A stretch of DNA of 64,000 bases, taken from positions 12,480,464 to 12,544,463 of the forward strand of contig JAJVDF010000001.1 of assembly GCA_022410635.1 (NCBI GenBank), read 5' to 3'. Below the pieces are notes generated by a model that was not told where the DNA came from, did not search any database, and saw nothing but the letters and a program-made list of their open reading frames with translations. Positions 34,593-45,144 of the stretch are shown one piece after another. The position numbers and the translations under genes are program-made. Each line of letters begins with the position of its first letter. The stretch's first letter is position 1. This DNA comes from Tretioscincus oriximinensis (lineage: Eukaryota; Chordata; Lepidosauria; Squamata; Gymnophthalmidae).

Positions 34593-34779
34593 TTAGAATA
34601 AGCAGACCGTTCCAAGCTGAGATGAATTATTTTTGCAGCAGAACATTGGGACAGGTTTTTGTGCACCAGTCCCCATGCCAGCTCTGAAGTTCATCTGAAA
34701 CAAGGATAACTTTATAAAACCAATGGGCAGGAGAGTTGTAAGCAAAAAGGGGAGATATTTTTAATTCAGAAAATCACTA

Positions 34780-35000
34780 ATCTATGGAACTTACTACAGG
34801 AAAAGATGGTGAATAGCCTTAAGAAAGGGTTATGCCAGGAGACCAGGTCTATTTACGACTAGTAAAATGGATGCCTAGGTTTCTCCAAATTGAAGAACAG
34901 GAAGGATACATCTAAATACTAATTGTAGAAAGCTGGTGGGACACTGAATGAGACAGGATACTGGACTAGATGAATCCAGCAGGATTCATCTTATGTTCCA
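34780..35000 (+). mobile_element. CR1 3'-end fragment
   Basis: TCTATGGAACTTACTACAGG derives from the CR1 carboxy terminus. The stretch ACAGGATACTGGACTAGATG, CCAGCAGGATTC and TCTTATGTTCC is the tail shared with other copies here. Stops and deletions show an old copy. Confidence 0.6.
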
Positions 35001-35261
35001 AGAAAACAATACATGGTTCTCTGTTGTTTTTGTTATGTGAAAGACAAAGTTTAGCCAACATCAGTATGAGCAGAGAAAGGGGAACTAGATGGGCTGCGAA
35101 CTGATTCACAGCCCATCTTGACTATATATTTAAATATATCTTGCTAAAAATGGAAACGGCACAGAAACTGTAATATGGATACATTGCTCTATTTCATCTT
35201 GCAGCAAAGCTGTTGGAATCGTAGACACAGGAATATAGGCATGCGTTGAGAGAGAAGATCT

Positions 35262-35895
35262 AAAGGAAATTTTGAAAAAAAAAATCAGAGGTCTGCAAGA
35301 TCAGAAAACTATTCCAAGATGGCTAATGAAGAGAGAAGGAGGGTATCAGAAGGAATTCACCTTTCTTACACTTACAGTCCGAAAACACATATCACATCAG
35401 AATATGAAACATATTAAGGCTAATGGAAGTGCCAGAATTCTTTATTGTGTGTGTGATGAACAGGAAGCTACAGTAAGGACTGAATTTGAAGACAGAATAG
35501 TTCAGAAGACAGGGTGCAATGAGAATGTGTATCATCCTTGTGCTGTTAAACTGATGCAGCTGACATACCATAAGAATGCCATGTGAATAACAGGACTAGA
35601 AGAAATGACAGCTGGAATCTTCATCCGAGGTCAAAGTACCAATAATTTGAGATATGCAGACAACATTGAAAATAAAGAGGATTTAGGAAAGCATTCTGAA
35701 AGTGGAAAAAAAGGAAACGGCATACTTCGGATTAATGCTAAATATACTAATTAGAAGGCAAAGGCAATCTTTATTTGCCTGCTTGTTGAATATAAAATTA
35801 ATGCTCAGAAAATGGAAGTGGTGGACAGTTTTGTTCTCTTCCGTTCTCATATAAACAAAGGGGGTCAGCATGCTGAAGTATTAACAAAGAGGTTA
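35262..35895 (+). mobile_element. BovB/RTE LINE reverse-transcriptase fragment
   Basis: Translations in adjacent frames give EQEATVRTEFE, then LEEMTAGIF, STNNLRYADN, and later MEVVDSFVLF with SHINKGG. These follow the order of the RT region of BovB-type RTE elements (QEATVRT, AGI.I, NNLRYADD, a FLGS.I-like stretch). The second catalytic aspartate of YADD is replaced by N, and stops and frameshifts separate the pieces, so it is a dead fragment. Such elements are thought to mobilise the Sauria-type SINEs seen at 11.7, 28.7 and 29.5 kb. Confidence 0.75.
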
Positions 35896-35904
35896 ATCTG
35901 GATT

Positions 35905-36020
35905 ATGCCTTGGAATAGGGATCTGCTATCCACTAACACACACTGTGGCAGGTCCCTGATTTATCTTGCTATAGTCTGCACTCAGCATGCACATGCCAGA
36001 GCTTTATTCCAAAATATAAT
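35905..36020. mobile_element. family B foldback copy
   Basis: TGGAATAGGGATCTGC and GTGGCAGGTCCC on the left, and CTATAGTCTGCACTCAGCATGC with CATGCCAGAGCTTTATTCC on the right, match the family B element at 24971-25153. The arms are still partly complementary. It abuts the BovB fragment. Confidence 0.5.
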
Positions 36021-36289
36021 CTGGAATCTTTAAAATGAAGAAAGGATCTTAGGGAAGAAAGTAGTTTCCATTTATACATTTTTGTAAAGCATAAGAACAT
36101 TTCTCTGACAACCAATATTAAAACAATAGACTTCTCTACAGTGAGGTGTGACTTTGAAAACTGGAATAACTGAGTGGGAGCAAGACCTTAGAGATAAAGG
36201 TCTTGATTCAGTTAATCCCCTCAACCGCATGACTGTTGTTATTCCCTGCATTCAGTTTTGTACATAAGTCTGTCCTTGGCATTTGTCCC

Positions 36290-36395
36290 CTAGCATCTGA
36301 AGAAGTAGACTAAGTTGTCTATGAAAGCTCTTGTTAGCCTCCAAAGTTCTACAACCCCACCCCCCACCCTTTTGCTGGACTTTCTGAAATAAAAA
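36290..36395. mobile_element. family T terminal fragment
   Basis: CATCTGAAGAAGTAGAC, CTATGAAAGCTC, TTGTTAGCCTCCAAAG and TTGCTGGACTTTCTG follow the order of the right end of family T. A second fragment follows 300 bases later in the same direction. Confidence 0.55.
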
Positions 36396-36599
36396 AGTAG
36401 GCAACATGAGCAAGATCAGCCTTCGAAATCACCCTTCATTTGATCTTCTCTCCACTTTGTTGCATATATTTGATTACAACACTTTTACCTATTGGCACCT
36501 CTTTCCTCCAGACACTTCCTTCCACTTGGAAGGATTTACTATTGTACTTGACATAACGAATCGCCCTGCCCATATCCATATTACATTGGTTCCTGCCAT

Positions 36600-36765
36600 C
36601 ATTTTCAGTATATTGTCTGTCCCTAGGCAGTTGTTCCCTAGAATCCAAAGAAGTAGACATGTCTAATGAAAGTTCATGCTGTGCATCTTTTTGTTATTAG
36701 TCTTTAAAGTGCTGTAAGACTCCCTTGCTAGATTTTCTGGACCCAGACTGACACAGGAAGGGACA
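36600..36765. mobile_element. family T terminal fragment
   Basis: TTGTCTGTCCCTAGGCAG, TCCAAAGAAGTAGACATG, AATGAAAGTTCATGC, TATTAGTCTTTAAAGTGC and CTTGCTAGATTTTCTGG parallel the fragment at 36290-36395 and the right terminus of 60975-61515. Homology with the previous fragment starts upstream of the conserved terminus, so the two share more than the end. Confidence 0.6.
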
Positions 36766-36894
36766 TAGGAATGGTGGTGAATACTTTCAGATCATGGAAC
36801 TAGATATAGTTACCAGAAGAGCTCTACCAGAAGCTGTCATAATGAGCAGTTTTAGAGAAACCCTCCTCTGAGAACTAAGCACGATAGGTGAGAG

Positions 36895-36985
36895 AAGGGC
36901 CCTTTCTGCACAGAACCTTATTCTAAGGTATTTAAGGTAGGTACCTTCCATCTAGTGTAGACTATGGCAGGCCCAACATCCCTCA
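36895..36985. mobile_element. family B foldback half-copy
   Basis: GGGCCCTTTCTGCAC, AGAACCTTATTCTAAGG and CATCTAGTGTAGACTATGG with CAGGCCC match the left half of family B. The right half is missing and replaced by a polypyrimidine tract. Confidence 0.5.
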
Positions 36986-36989
36986 TTCA

Positions 36990-37066
36990 ATTCCTTCCTT
37001 CCTTTCCTCCCTCCTTCCCTCCCCTTTCTCCCTCCCTCACCCTTCTTCTCCTTCTATCCTTCCAAG
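36990..37066. repeat. polypyrimidine tract
   Basis: Nearly pure C/T sequence of CCTT and CCCT units, interrupted by a single A. It can form triplex DNA. It starts where the family B half-copy stops. Confidence 0.85.
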
Positions 37067-37228
37067 TGCTTTTAGGCAGATATTTCTCAATGACAATTAT
37101 TCTCCCAATTCTTACTTTGAAAAGAAATCATTATGTCAAAAATGACTGTGTTAGTTCTTCCACACTGATTGGGCTGCATTACAATTGAGATTTAAATCTT
37201 TATGCTTTCCTAACTCCACTTTCTTAGC

Positions 37229-37259
37229 AAGTGTGTGTGTGTGTGTGTCTGTGTGTGTT
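37229..37259. repeat. (GT)n microsatellite
   Basis: GT dinucleotides with one C interruption. Ordinary simple repeat. Confidence 0.9.
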
Positions 37260-37269
37260 GGAATAGAAA

Positions 37270-37915
37270 TCAATCCCATTCTTTCTTTTTTCCCAATAAG
37301 GTACTCATTTCTTTCTTCCAGAAAATGAATGTTACCTTTCCCTTGAAACGATTATTATCTCTTCAGTAGATGTTGTTCCATCATCGATGTGAAGCCCATG
37401 ATGACTGGAACATTTTATATTTTCTGAGGGGTGGAAGGGTAGTTGAGAGCCTCAAGCCCCCCCCCTCCTCTCACATCTTCTCTCTCTTTCATATTGTTAT
37501 TTGATTTTCAAAAAGGTGTATAAAATGTGCTTGTTATTCTTTTATCTCCTGACTTTCACATTCTGCCATTTGTTTTCATTCACATGAATGAATACCATGT
37601 GCAAAACACAGAGAGTAATATACACTTAGAAATTTGACAGAGAAAAGAGGAGGGGCAAATAACAATGAGCAGGTGACCCTCTTTTTGCAGACAGCTGCTG
37701 TCTTGGACAGCTCTGCATTATTAAATCTCTGAGCTTAATTTCTCCTATGGAGAGGAGAACCTCCCTTGGAATATTTGATACTTCTCCATGGTAGCCTCCA
37801 TTCTGCAAGAGGCATATAATTGATTGGGAAGTGTAATCTGAATTCGGCTTGGCTTGAAACATAAGAAGGCCTTATAACTGGGCAAGGAAAATGAAACACC
37901 CACGTGCAAAATGGA
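37270..37915. other. unannotated sequence
   Basis: Short overlapping frames on both strands and a C-run near 37457-37465. No gene or repeat family was recognised. Confidence 0.4.
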
Positions 37916-37919
37916 AGGA

Positions 37920-38477
37920 GTCTGACTGAGGAGCAGCACATGTGAAAAGCACCTCAATATAGATTACAGAATGAACATGAGTCAACAGTATGGAGCAGTT
38001 GCAGAAAAGGGAAATGCAATCCTAGGATATATTAAGAGAAGCATGAAGTAATTGTTCCTACATCCTTGCTTCAGACCTCATCTAGAGCAGTCCATTTTTT
38101 AAAAAAAAGATTGGCAGACTGGAGCAAGTTCAAATTGCAGAACGATCTGCAAACCACATCCTATAAGGAATGGTTAAAGGATCTATGAATATTTATCCTG
38201 CAAAAACAAAAACTGAGAAGAGACAAGATAGCTGTCTTCAAATATCTAAAAGACTGTCAGATTTCAAAGGAATTGGCCCTTTACTCACACAAGGAAAGCC
38301 TGGACACAACAGCAATAGATCAGATATTAAAAAAAAACACATTCTGACAGAAAGGGCGATTGGCCAGTGAAGTGGTCTGCCACAGGAAATGGTAAGTTCT
38401 CCTTTGCTTGGCAGTCAATACTTTAGAATGATTTAGTGAATCTTGCATGGCACAGGGGTTGGATCTGATGATTCTGG
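37920..38477 (+). mobile_element. CR1 LINE 3' fragment (bird-like subfamily)
   Basis: GAACATGAGTCAACAGTATGG, AAATGCAATCCTAGGATATATT, AAGGAATGGTTAAAGGATC and AGCTGTCTTCAAATATC are in the order of CR1 carboxy-terminal coding sequence. The 3' region GGGGTTGGATCTGATGATTC closes it. Stops throughout. Related to 15001-15642. Confidence 0.75.
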
Positions 38478-38874
38478 ATGCCTTTAAGATAGAGGTTTGA
38501 TGGCTTACACTCTATGGCTCCACTCTAACAGGTTATCAAGGGCTGCATTATAAACCATACAGAAGCAGGACTGAGGTCCTTTCTTCACTTCGCTCTTCAT
38601 GGTCCAAATCTCTGGAACTGAGCTAGCCAGAGAAGTGTGAAAGGAAGGAAACATTCCCCAAAGACAGTAATGGGTAGGAATGGTCCATAAGTGCAAGAAA
38701 AATATTGCCATACTTAACTATGATAGTTAGCCTTAATTGATTACATAAAAATATATATTGAAATCTTTGGTTGCCTTTACAAAATAGTAAATTAAACTGT
38801 TCATTGCTTCCTTCAGTTGCCTTTTCCTTTGAGGTCTGGGCAATGTTAGCACTAAGTACATCACTAAGAACATA

Positions 38875-39845
38875 AGAACATAAGAAGAGCCATACTGGAT
38901 CAGGCCAGAGCCCATCAAGTCCAGAATTCTGTGTCACACAGAGGCCCACCAGATGCACCTGGGCAGTCCGAACAGAGGAAAGCAAAATATGCTCCTGTTC
39001 ATAACTCCCTGCAAATGGCATTTCAGGAGCATTACCTGTTGCTCCATCCTGGAGGCAGCATCCAGACATCCATCCTAGTACCCATTTATACCCTTGGTGT
39101 CCATAAAACTGTCTAGGCCTGTCTTGAAACTATCCAAGCTGTTAGCTATCACTACCTCTTCAGGAAGTAAATTCTACAGGCCGATGACCCTCCGGGTGAA
39201 AAAATACTTTCCTTTGTCTGTTCTCACTTTTCTACCGATAAGTTTCAAGGAGTGCCCTCTGGTCCTTGTGTTGTGTGATAGAGAAAACATTTTTCTCTAT
39301 TCAACCTGTCCATCCCATGCATGATTTTATACACTTCAATCAGATCACCTCTCAAACGTCGCCTTTGAAGGCTGAAGAGGCCAAGACGTTGCAGCCTGAC
39401 TTCATAAGGGAGATGCTCCAGACCCTTGATCATTTTTGTTGCCCTTTTCTGCACCTTCTCCAGTTCCAAAATATCCCTCTTGAGATGTGGTGACCAGAAT
39501 TGAACACAGATTTATAAAAAGGCAAAACAACATTTACTGACTTGTTTTCAATTACTTTCCTAATTATCCCCAACATGGAATTTGCCTTTTTTGCTGCTGC
39601 TACACATTGGGTTGACATTTTCATTGAATTGTCAACCAACACCCCAAGATCCTTTTCTTGCTCGGTCACAGAAAGCTTGGTTCCCATCAGGTGGTAGGAA
39701 TAGTTGGGGTTCTTTGCCCCAATGTGCATGACCTTGCACTTGCTTAAGTTGAAGTGCATTTGCCAGTTTGATGCCCACTCACCCAATTTCAGTAAATCAC
39801 TCTGGAGTGCCTTACAATCATTTTCAGTTTTCTCTACTGAATTAG
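38875..39845 (-). mobile_element. CR1 LINE fragment, TTCTTATG subfamily
   Basis: Minus-strand sequence matches 59620-60625 of the long CR1 copy. It covers the end of the RT and the carboxy-terminal region ([55 protein letters not shown]), then the 3' untranslated tail ending in TTCTTATGTTCTTATGTTCTTA. Frameshifts and substitutions split the frame. 5' truncated just inside the RT end. Confidence 0.85.
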
Positions 39846-39849
39846 CATG

Positions 39850-40200
39850 GCTTTATGTGTCTGGGCCAATGTTACTATTTTTAAAAAAGCACATGACAAA
39901 GAGTGCCCAGATGTGTCCAAGTGGGAGATGGATAGGAGAGAGATAATGTCCTACACCCCAACATGACGACAGTAGTTTCTTAGAACAATGTCTGAAGTTA
40001 GCATGTCCCGTAGCGATGAGCAGGCCAATGTAACAAATGGGAGTTTATTTTTAGGCCTAACATGCCTGGGGAATGGGGAGCAGCATAAGATATTCTGAGT
40101 ATCTCACAGTCCCTGCGACTTTAACCCTTTAAATGTTCTCATTCGTTACAGAGAAATTCTAAAATAATAAAACACACAACTTGAATGGGTACACTAAAAG
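39850..40200. other. unannotated sequence
   Basis: Immediately beyond the truncated CR1 end. Short frames only. Confidence 0.4.
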
Positions 40201-40324
40201 AAGTGGACCTTTGTGTATCAGGACCTATAGCAACTTGGCAACAGTGATTTATGCTATGGTAGTCTCCAAGCTAGACTTCTATAGTATAGTCTATAAAGTC
40301 CAGCAAGGGAGCTTGCAACACTTG

Positions 40325-40450
40325 GAGACTAACAGGAGGAAGGAGTACCTCTATTCTGAAGGAGATGTGTCTATGAAAGTTCATGCCGCCGACCTTCCTC
40401 CTGTTAGTCTCTCCAGGTGCTACAAGCCTCCTTGCTAGACTTTCTAAGAC
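40325..40450. mobile_element. short family T derivative
   Basis: Right part ATGAAAGTTCATGCCG, TGTTAGTCTCTCCAGG, TGCTACAAG and TTGCTAGACTTTC matches the family T terminus. The left part begins GAGACTAACAGGAGGAAGG (40325-40343), whose exact reverse complement is at 40393-40411. It is inserted in an L2-like copy. Confidence 0.6.
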
Positions 40451-40595
40451 TTACGCAGCTATTTCTCTGAAATAGCCTATAAAGGACTACCCATGAAGAT
40501 ATTCCAGAAGCTGAAATTAGAAACCTGCTAATGGAGTTTCTGGCCAACAAACAATGAAAGAAATGCACTGGTTATCAGTTAACATTAATGAGTCC

Positions 40596-40931
40596 CTTTT
40601 TTCCCCATTATTTTTATTTTTGTTTAGTTTCAATTACAAACTAAAATTGCATACATCTGCTTAACAGTCTTATTTCTTAAAGTTTCAAAACAGTCTTTCC
40701 CCCTTCCCCACTTCCACCAATCCCTCTGCTGCAGAGCTTAACCATCTTCAACCGAAAATAACCATCAACATTTTGATATTCTTATACAGCAATTCTTTTT
40801 GGGCTAACTCTTTCTAGTCAGGAGAGTCTTCCAACTCTTTTTTACTAACTCGTGTGGTTGGACCATAAAAATACCCAGCCAAGTCTGCCTTCTTTCCCTC
40901 AAAAAATCAAATTTCAGTTGATCCACAATGA
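40596..40931 (-). mobile_element. poly-A retroposon with 15-bp target duplication
   Basis: Flanked by AACATTAATGAGTCC (40581-40595) and AACATTAATGAATCC (40932-40946), 14 of 15 identical. The left end is T-rich (CTTTTTTCCCC, TTTTTATTTTTG), so on the minus strand it ends in an A-rich tail. The length is about 336 bp. Sequence is compatible with a truncated L1-type LINE end, but the family is tentative. The duplication itself is good evidence for target-primed insertion. Confidence 0.7.
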
Positions 40932-41069
40932 AACATTAATGAATCCAATTCAAGGTAGCAATGTTCATATATAAAGCCCTAAAGACTCCAAAGTATCTGA
41001 AGGAGAACCTTCTCCAATATTGGCTTTATCAAAGAGCAGCACACATAGCTTTTGTTGCATGTGGTCATG

Positions 41070-42190
41070 CCTTGACTGACTAGGTACAATGGACCATGTG
41101 TATGCTACCAAAAATATCCATTGACTGTCTCAGTGATGCAAAACCTGCATAAGTGTTTTCCTCCACAGTTCCTCCAGGAATTAAAAGATCATGAGAAATT
41201 TCATCAGTTGAAGTTCTCTCCTGCCTCCCCACCACCACCACCAGCAGCACCTTCTTTCTTTCTCTCAATACTCTTTTGTGATGGAACAAGAAGGCAGGAA
41301 AGTTGAGTGATGTAGTTCAAAAGGTAGTGGTGCCAAATTCTACTATCTGAATCTTTCATACTCACACTTTTCACTGACATTGGCTGCCAAAATGGTCCCT
41401 TAGTATTGAAGGATCCTAGCAGAATTAAGTCACTGTGTTAAGATAATGAAATGAGCTCTAGCCCCTCCTTCCCCTTCCTCCCATCCATGCCTCCACCCAT
41501 CCACTCACTCACTCATCCTCTCCCATCCCTTTTTCATTTGCTGCTTCTTTTTTCATTCCTTCCTTCTGTCTTTCCTCCTTCTGCTTCCTTCTATATCTTT
41601 CTTCCTTCCTCTCTCGAGGCTGCCAAATTTCTAAGCCCTGTCATTGGACTCTGGAAGCTGCCAAATGTTTCGAGCGCTGTCATTGGTTGTTATTCTTCAG
41701 AATGTTGGAGTCTTTGGTACATATTTTATTATATGTACAGATGATGACTTTTAAAATCTTATGTTTTGAAGAACTGAAGTGAGCACATAGTGGTGTCTCA
41801 TTTTATCATCCCAACAATTCTGAACATTAAATGATCCTGAGAATTAGAGACTCATTCTGCACTAGGACTGCAATATATTGCAATTCAAGGCCCGGCTTTC
41901 ATTACCAATTGCACAATATAGCAAGCTCTGTCCACTCTTAGCTCCGTCTACTTTTAGCCCACATTATTTGCATGGTCCACAACTATATCAGTGTCCATAT
42001 TTTATATGATGATCACGGAGAGTTGCTAGATTAAAATAGCCATTGAAAACCTATGTACCAGAATTGGAACTGCCAATTTCAAAGCCCACAATAGCGAAAT
42101 ATGCAAAGTTCACCCCAACCAGCCACTTTCTAGCCTTGAACAATCCTGCCCTTAGTCCTGGGAAGCCTTGCCTCCAGTCCTGGGAGACCA
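41070..42190. other. unannotated sequence with polypyrimidine patch
   Basis: A C/T-rich stretch at 41458-41620 (CCTTCC, TCACTCACTCATCC units) gives a 97-codon open frame of proline, serine and leucine that is not convincing. Nothing else was recognised. Confidence 0.4.
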
Positions 42191-42199
42191 AGTTTCCAA

Positions 42200-42770
42200 T
42201 CCTGGAAGATACTGCCTCTTGTCTCAGGAAACCCGCACATAAACCAGAAAAGCCCCCTAAATTGCTGACCAGGACATCCAGACAGCATTTCACACCAGTC
42301 TCAAAAGAGCTGCATTAGCTGCTAATTGGCTGTGGAGTCCATTTCAAGGTGTTACCTTTAACTTACCATTTGTGACTTGTTACAAATAAATGACTTGTTT
42401 CCCAAATATCTAAAATAATGCATTTCTCCATATCAACCTGCTCATGCCTTGAGATATAAGGAGGCCCTCCTGGATCCACCATCGCTCTCAGCATTAAAGG
42501 GAGTGGGGACCCAGGGCAGGACATTCGCTGTGGTGGCCCCCAGCCTATGAGATAGCTTCCCCCTTGAGGTGCATCTATCACCATCATTTTATTCGAAGAC
42601 ATGTCTCTTTAATCTCGCCTTTCACTGAAGAAGCAACTTTCCCTTCCCCACTTTCAGGTATTGTTTTCAAACATAACTTTGTACTCTTGTTTTTGTTGTT
42701 ATTGTACCCTGAGACCTTTGGGCATACGGTGGAGTATAAATAAATAATAATAAAGGCAGGTGGTTCTAAC
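42200..42770 (+). mobile_element. L2-like LINE 3' end
   Basis: AGAGCTGCATTAGCTGC (LHWLP-like), GTCCATTTCAAGGTG, GGACATTCGCTGTGGTGGCCCC, GTACCCTGAGACCTTTGGGC and GTATAAATAAATAATAA follow the LINE order. It is the best preserved counterpart of the copy at 20850-21184. Stops and indels are frequent. Confidence 0.65.
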
Positions 42771-42779
42771 TGAACAAAA

Positions 42780-43560
42780 AAACAGATTTTTCTTCATCAA
42801 CCTGAGCCCAAATCTGCTAAAAAATATAACCCAACAAATTTTGGCTGATAAAAAACCATCACTCTCTTCCTTAATGCACCACACTATTGTTTTTTAACGT
42901 GTTAATTGTTTTTAATGCTAAAACAATGTAATGTTGATGCAAATAAATAAATAATAATTAAATCTGCAAAAGGAGTCACAGAATTGCAGCATTAAACAAT
43001 TTAAATTCCCCACGTTGCCATTTGTTTGATGATGAGGTCATGCAAACTCTCTTGATTCTCACTTTAAAGAATGTAAAATGCAACAGGTGGGTTTGTTACC
43101 GAATTATTCTGATGATGTCATGTCACAGGGAAGCTCCTCTAAATGCGAATGGGTTTATAAGCCTTCCTGCTGGCTCCACTGGATGGCTCTGTAAAGAACT
43201 GAAGGGGAAAAAAGAAAGACTGGAGAGATGAAAAAGAGAAATCATAATTATTCCCATTCTCTTTCTTCTGTTCTGAGAGTCTCAACATCTTTCAGGTCCA
43301 TAAAGCCACCTGGCATTTTCATGTTGATAAAAACCAGATCGGCTGGTGAAATAAATCAGCCAGCAGATCCCCAATGCAATCGTGTTTTTAAAAGCAACAG
43401 ATGAGCGAAATAATCAGTTTGGGAAGATGAAAGGATTTCAAAACCTACATTGTATCGCCACCTGCAGGACGCCAGGGACATTTCGGCACTATGGAAGGCT
43501 GTAAGAATAAACTGGACGGAGGCAGCTTCTTCCATCTTACCTTTGCTTACCTGCAAATAC
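42780..43560. other. unannotated sequence
   Basis: A (TAAA)-like tail at 42940-42960 (CAAATAAATAAATAATAATTAAAT) may close another LINE or SINE remnant. No coding exon was recognised. Confidence 0.4.
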
Positions 43561-43575
43561 CAGGGTGGTGGTGTT

Positions 43576-43760
43576 TAGGGTGACCAGATGACCCCTTTTT
43601 TGGGGTGTGGGGGTGTTTGAAAATCCGGTTTTGGGGTGCCTCCNGGTTTTTGCTGAGGAAAAAAAAATTAAAAATTCCTCAGCAAAAACTGGGAGGCACC
43701 CCAAAACCGGGTTTTCAAACACACACACACACCCNAAAAATGGATCATCTAGTCAGCCTA
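43576..43760. mobile_element. near-palindromic hAT-like MITE, family A copy 3
   Basis: The element starts TAGGGTGACCAGATGACC and ends GTCAGCCTA, 185 bp. Arms contain CGGTTTTGGGGTGCCTCC and GGAGGCACCCCAAAACCGGG, nearly exact complements around CTGAGGAA..TTCCTCAGC. Exact 8-bp direct repeats GTGGTGTT flank it (43568-43575 and 43761-43768). This is the strongest evidence for hAT-type transposition in the family. Two ambiguous bases are present. Confidence 0.9.
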
Positions 43761-43812
43761 GTGGTGTTGTTTAGAACTCTGGAGACAAACACCTTTAGAG
43801 GCTACTTTTTCA

Positions 43813-43941
43813 GGTGCCAGTTTTAATAGATGTGGAAAANAGGAAATTACAGCAAATGTTTGATTATAAACTGCACCTGTTGAAATTTCTTCTTCTTTTT
43901 ACAACTATTAAAGATTCAGCAGATTTTTCCCCTGGTAATCC
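43813..43941. mobile_element. foldback element, family C copy
   Basis: GGTGCCAG, TTTTAATAGATGTGG, GGAAATTACAGC on the left, and GCACCTGTTGAAATTTC, TTTTTACAACTATTAAAG and CCTGGTAATCC on the right, fold back on each other. An ambiguous base lies in the left arm. It lies about 50 bases from MITE copy 3. Confidence 0.55.
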
Positions 43942-43944
43942 TAC

Positions 43945-44440
43945 CTGTGAATAACATTGGGGGAAGAATGCAGGCCGTTATGCACCCAGGGTAAAATCCA
44001 CACTATAAAAAGGAGAAATTGACTCCAAAGCAGCTCAGAGGTAGTTGGTAGCGTCCACACCCTTGTGCCTTCATCCACATTAAAGGGCAGAAAAATGCAC
44101 TTCCAAAATGCAACTTCTGGCCTCCAATCTGGATTAGAATGAGTACCCCTGTGATGCATTCTATCGACTCTAAGCCACTGTGGAGCTGCTTTTTTGATGT
44201 ACGGTGGATGGTGCAGTCACAGTGGTGAACTGGAACTGGTCTTTGGAAAAGGTGGAGTGGAGGCTGGGGCAACTACCAAGAAGGATCAGAACAGGTCAAG
44301 ACAGATAATGCTGGACTTCTGCAAGATTGCACTCTGGTACTGTTCCAACATGTACTTTTAATTCACCTTCTGTCCTGAAGAATTGGATCAAAGCAGGAAA
44401 ACATTACTCCAGTTCTTCAGGACTGAAGATGGAGTTAAAA
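43945..44440. other. unannotated sequence
   Basis: Short frames only. GGATGGTGCAGTCACAGTGG and neighbours show no known motif. Confidence 0.35.
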
Positions 44441-44442
44441 TA

Positions 44443-45141
44443 TTTCTTGTTGTTTTGCCTCTTTATAAATCTGTGGTGAGGCCACATTTGGAATACTGTG
44501 TTCAATTCTGGTCACCACATCTCAAGAGGGATATTTTGGAACTGGAGAAGGTGCAGAAAAGGGCAACAAAAATGATCAAGGGTCTGGAGCACCTCCCTTA
44601 CGAAGCCAGACTGCAACGTCTGGGCCTCTTCAGCCTTGAAAGGAGACGTTTGAGGGGTGATCTGATTGAAGTGTACAAAATCATGCATGGGATCGACAGG
44701 GTGAATAGAGAAAAAATGTTTTCTCTATCACACAACACAAGGACCAGAGGGCACTCCTTAAAACTGTTGGGTAGAAAAGTGAGAACAGACAAAGGAAAGT
44801 ATTTTTTCACCCAGAGTCATCGGCCTGTGGAATTTACTTCCTGAAGAGGTAGTGGTAGCTAACAGCTTGGATAGTTTCAAGACAGGACTAGACAGGTTTA
44901 TGGACACTAAGGGTATAAATGGATACTGGGATAGTTGTCTGGATGTCGCCTCCCAGATGGAGCAACAGACAGGACTCTTGAAATACCATTTGCAGGGAGT
45001 CATGAACAGGAGCATATTTTGCTTTCCTCTGTTTGGACTGCCCAGGTGCATCTGGTGGGCCTCTGTGTAACACAGAATGCTGGACTTGATGGGCTGTGGC
45101 CTGATCCATTATGGTTCTTCTTATGTTCTTATGTTCTTATG
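44443..45141 (+). mobile_element. CR1 LINE 3' fragment, TTCTTATG subfamily
   Basis: Almost identical to 59918-60625, from LPLYKSVVRPHLEYCVQFW through [18 protein letters not shown] to the tail TTCTTATGTTCTTATG. CCCAGAGTCATCGG lacks two bases compared with CCCAGAGGGTCATCGG in the long copy, which breaks the frame near 44815. High similarity suggests recent insertion. Confidence 0.9.
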
Positions 45142-45144
45142 GAA

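Larger units (their letters stand above)
40205..41065 (+). mobile_element. L2-like LINE fragment broken by two insertions
   Basis: Piece 1 (40205-40324) translates to NLATVIYAMVVSKLDFYSIVY, like the LINE stretch ATVIHALV.SRLDYCN. Piece 2 (about 40456-40595) includes CACTGGTTATCAG, like the LHWLP motif. Piece 3 (40947-41065) contains TATAAAGCCCTAAAGAC and TATCTGAAGGAGAAC. Pieces 1 and 2 are split by a family T derivative, pieces 2 and 3 by a retroposon with a target duplication. The assignment to L2 is by motif order only. Confidence 0.6.

Noticed and set aside
36406..36666. 86-codon open frame
   Set aside because: Lies largely within and beside family T fragments and has no recognisable protein similarity.
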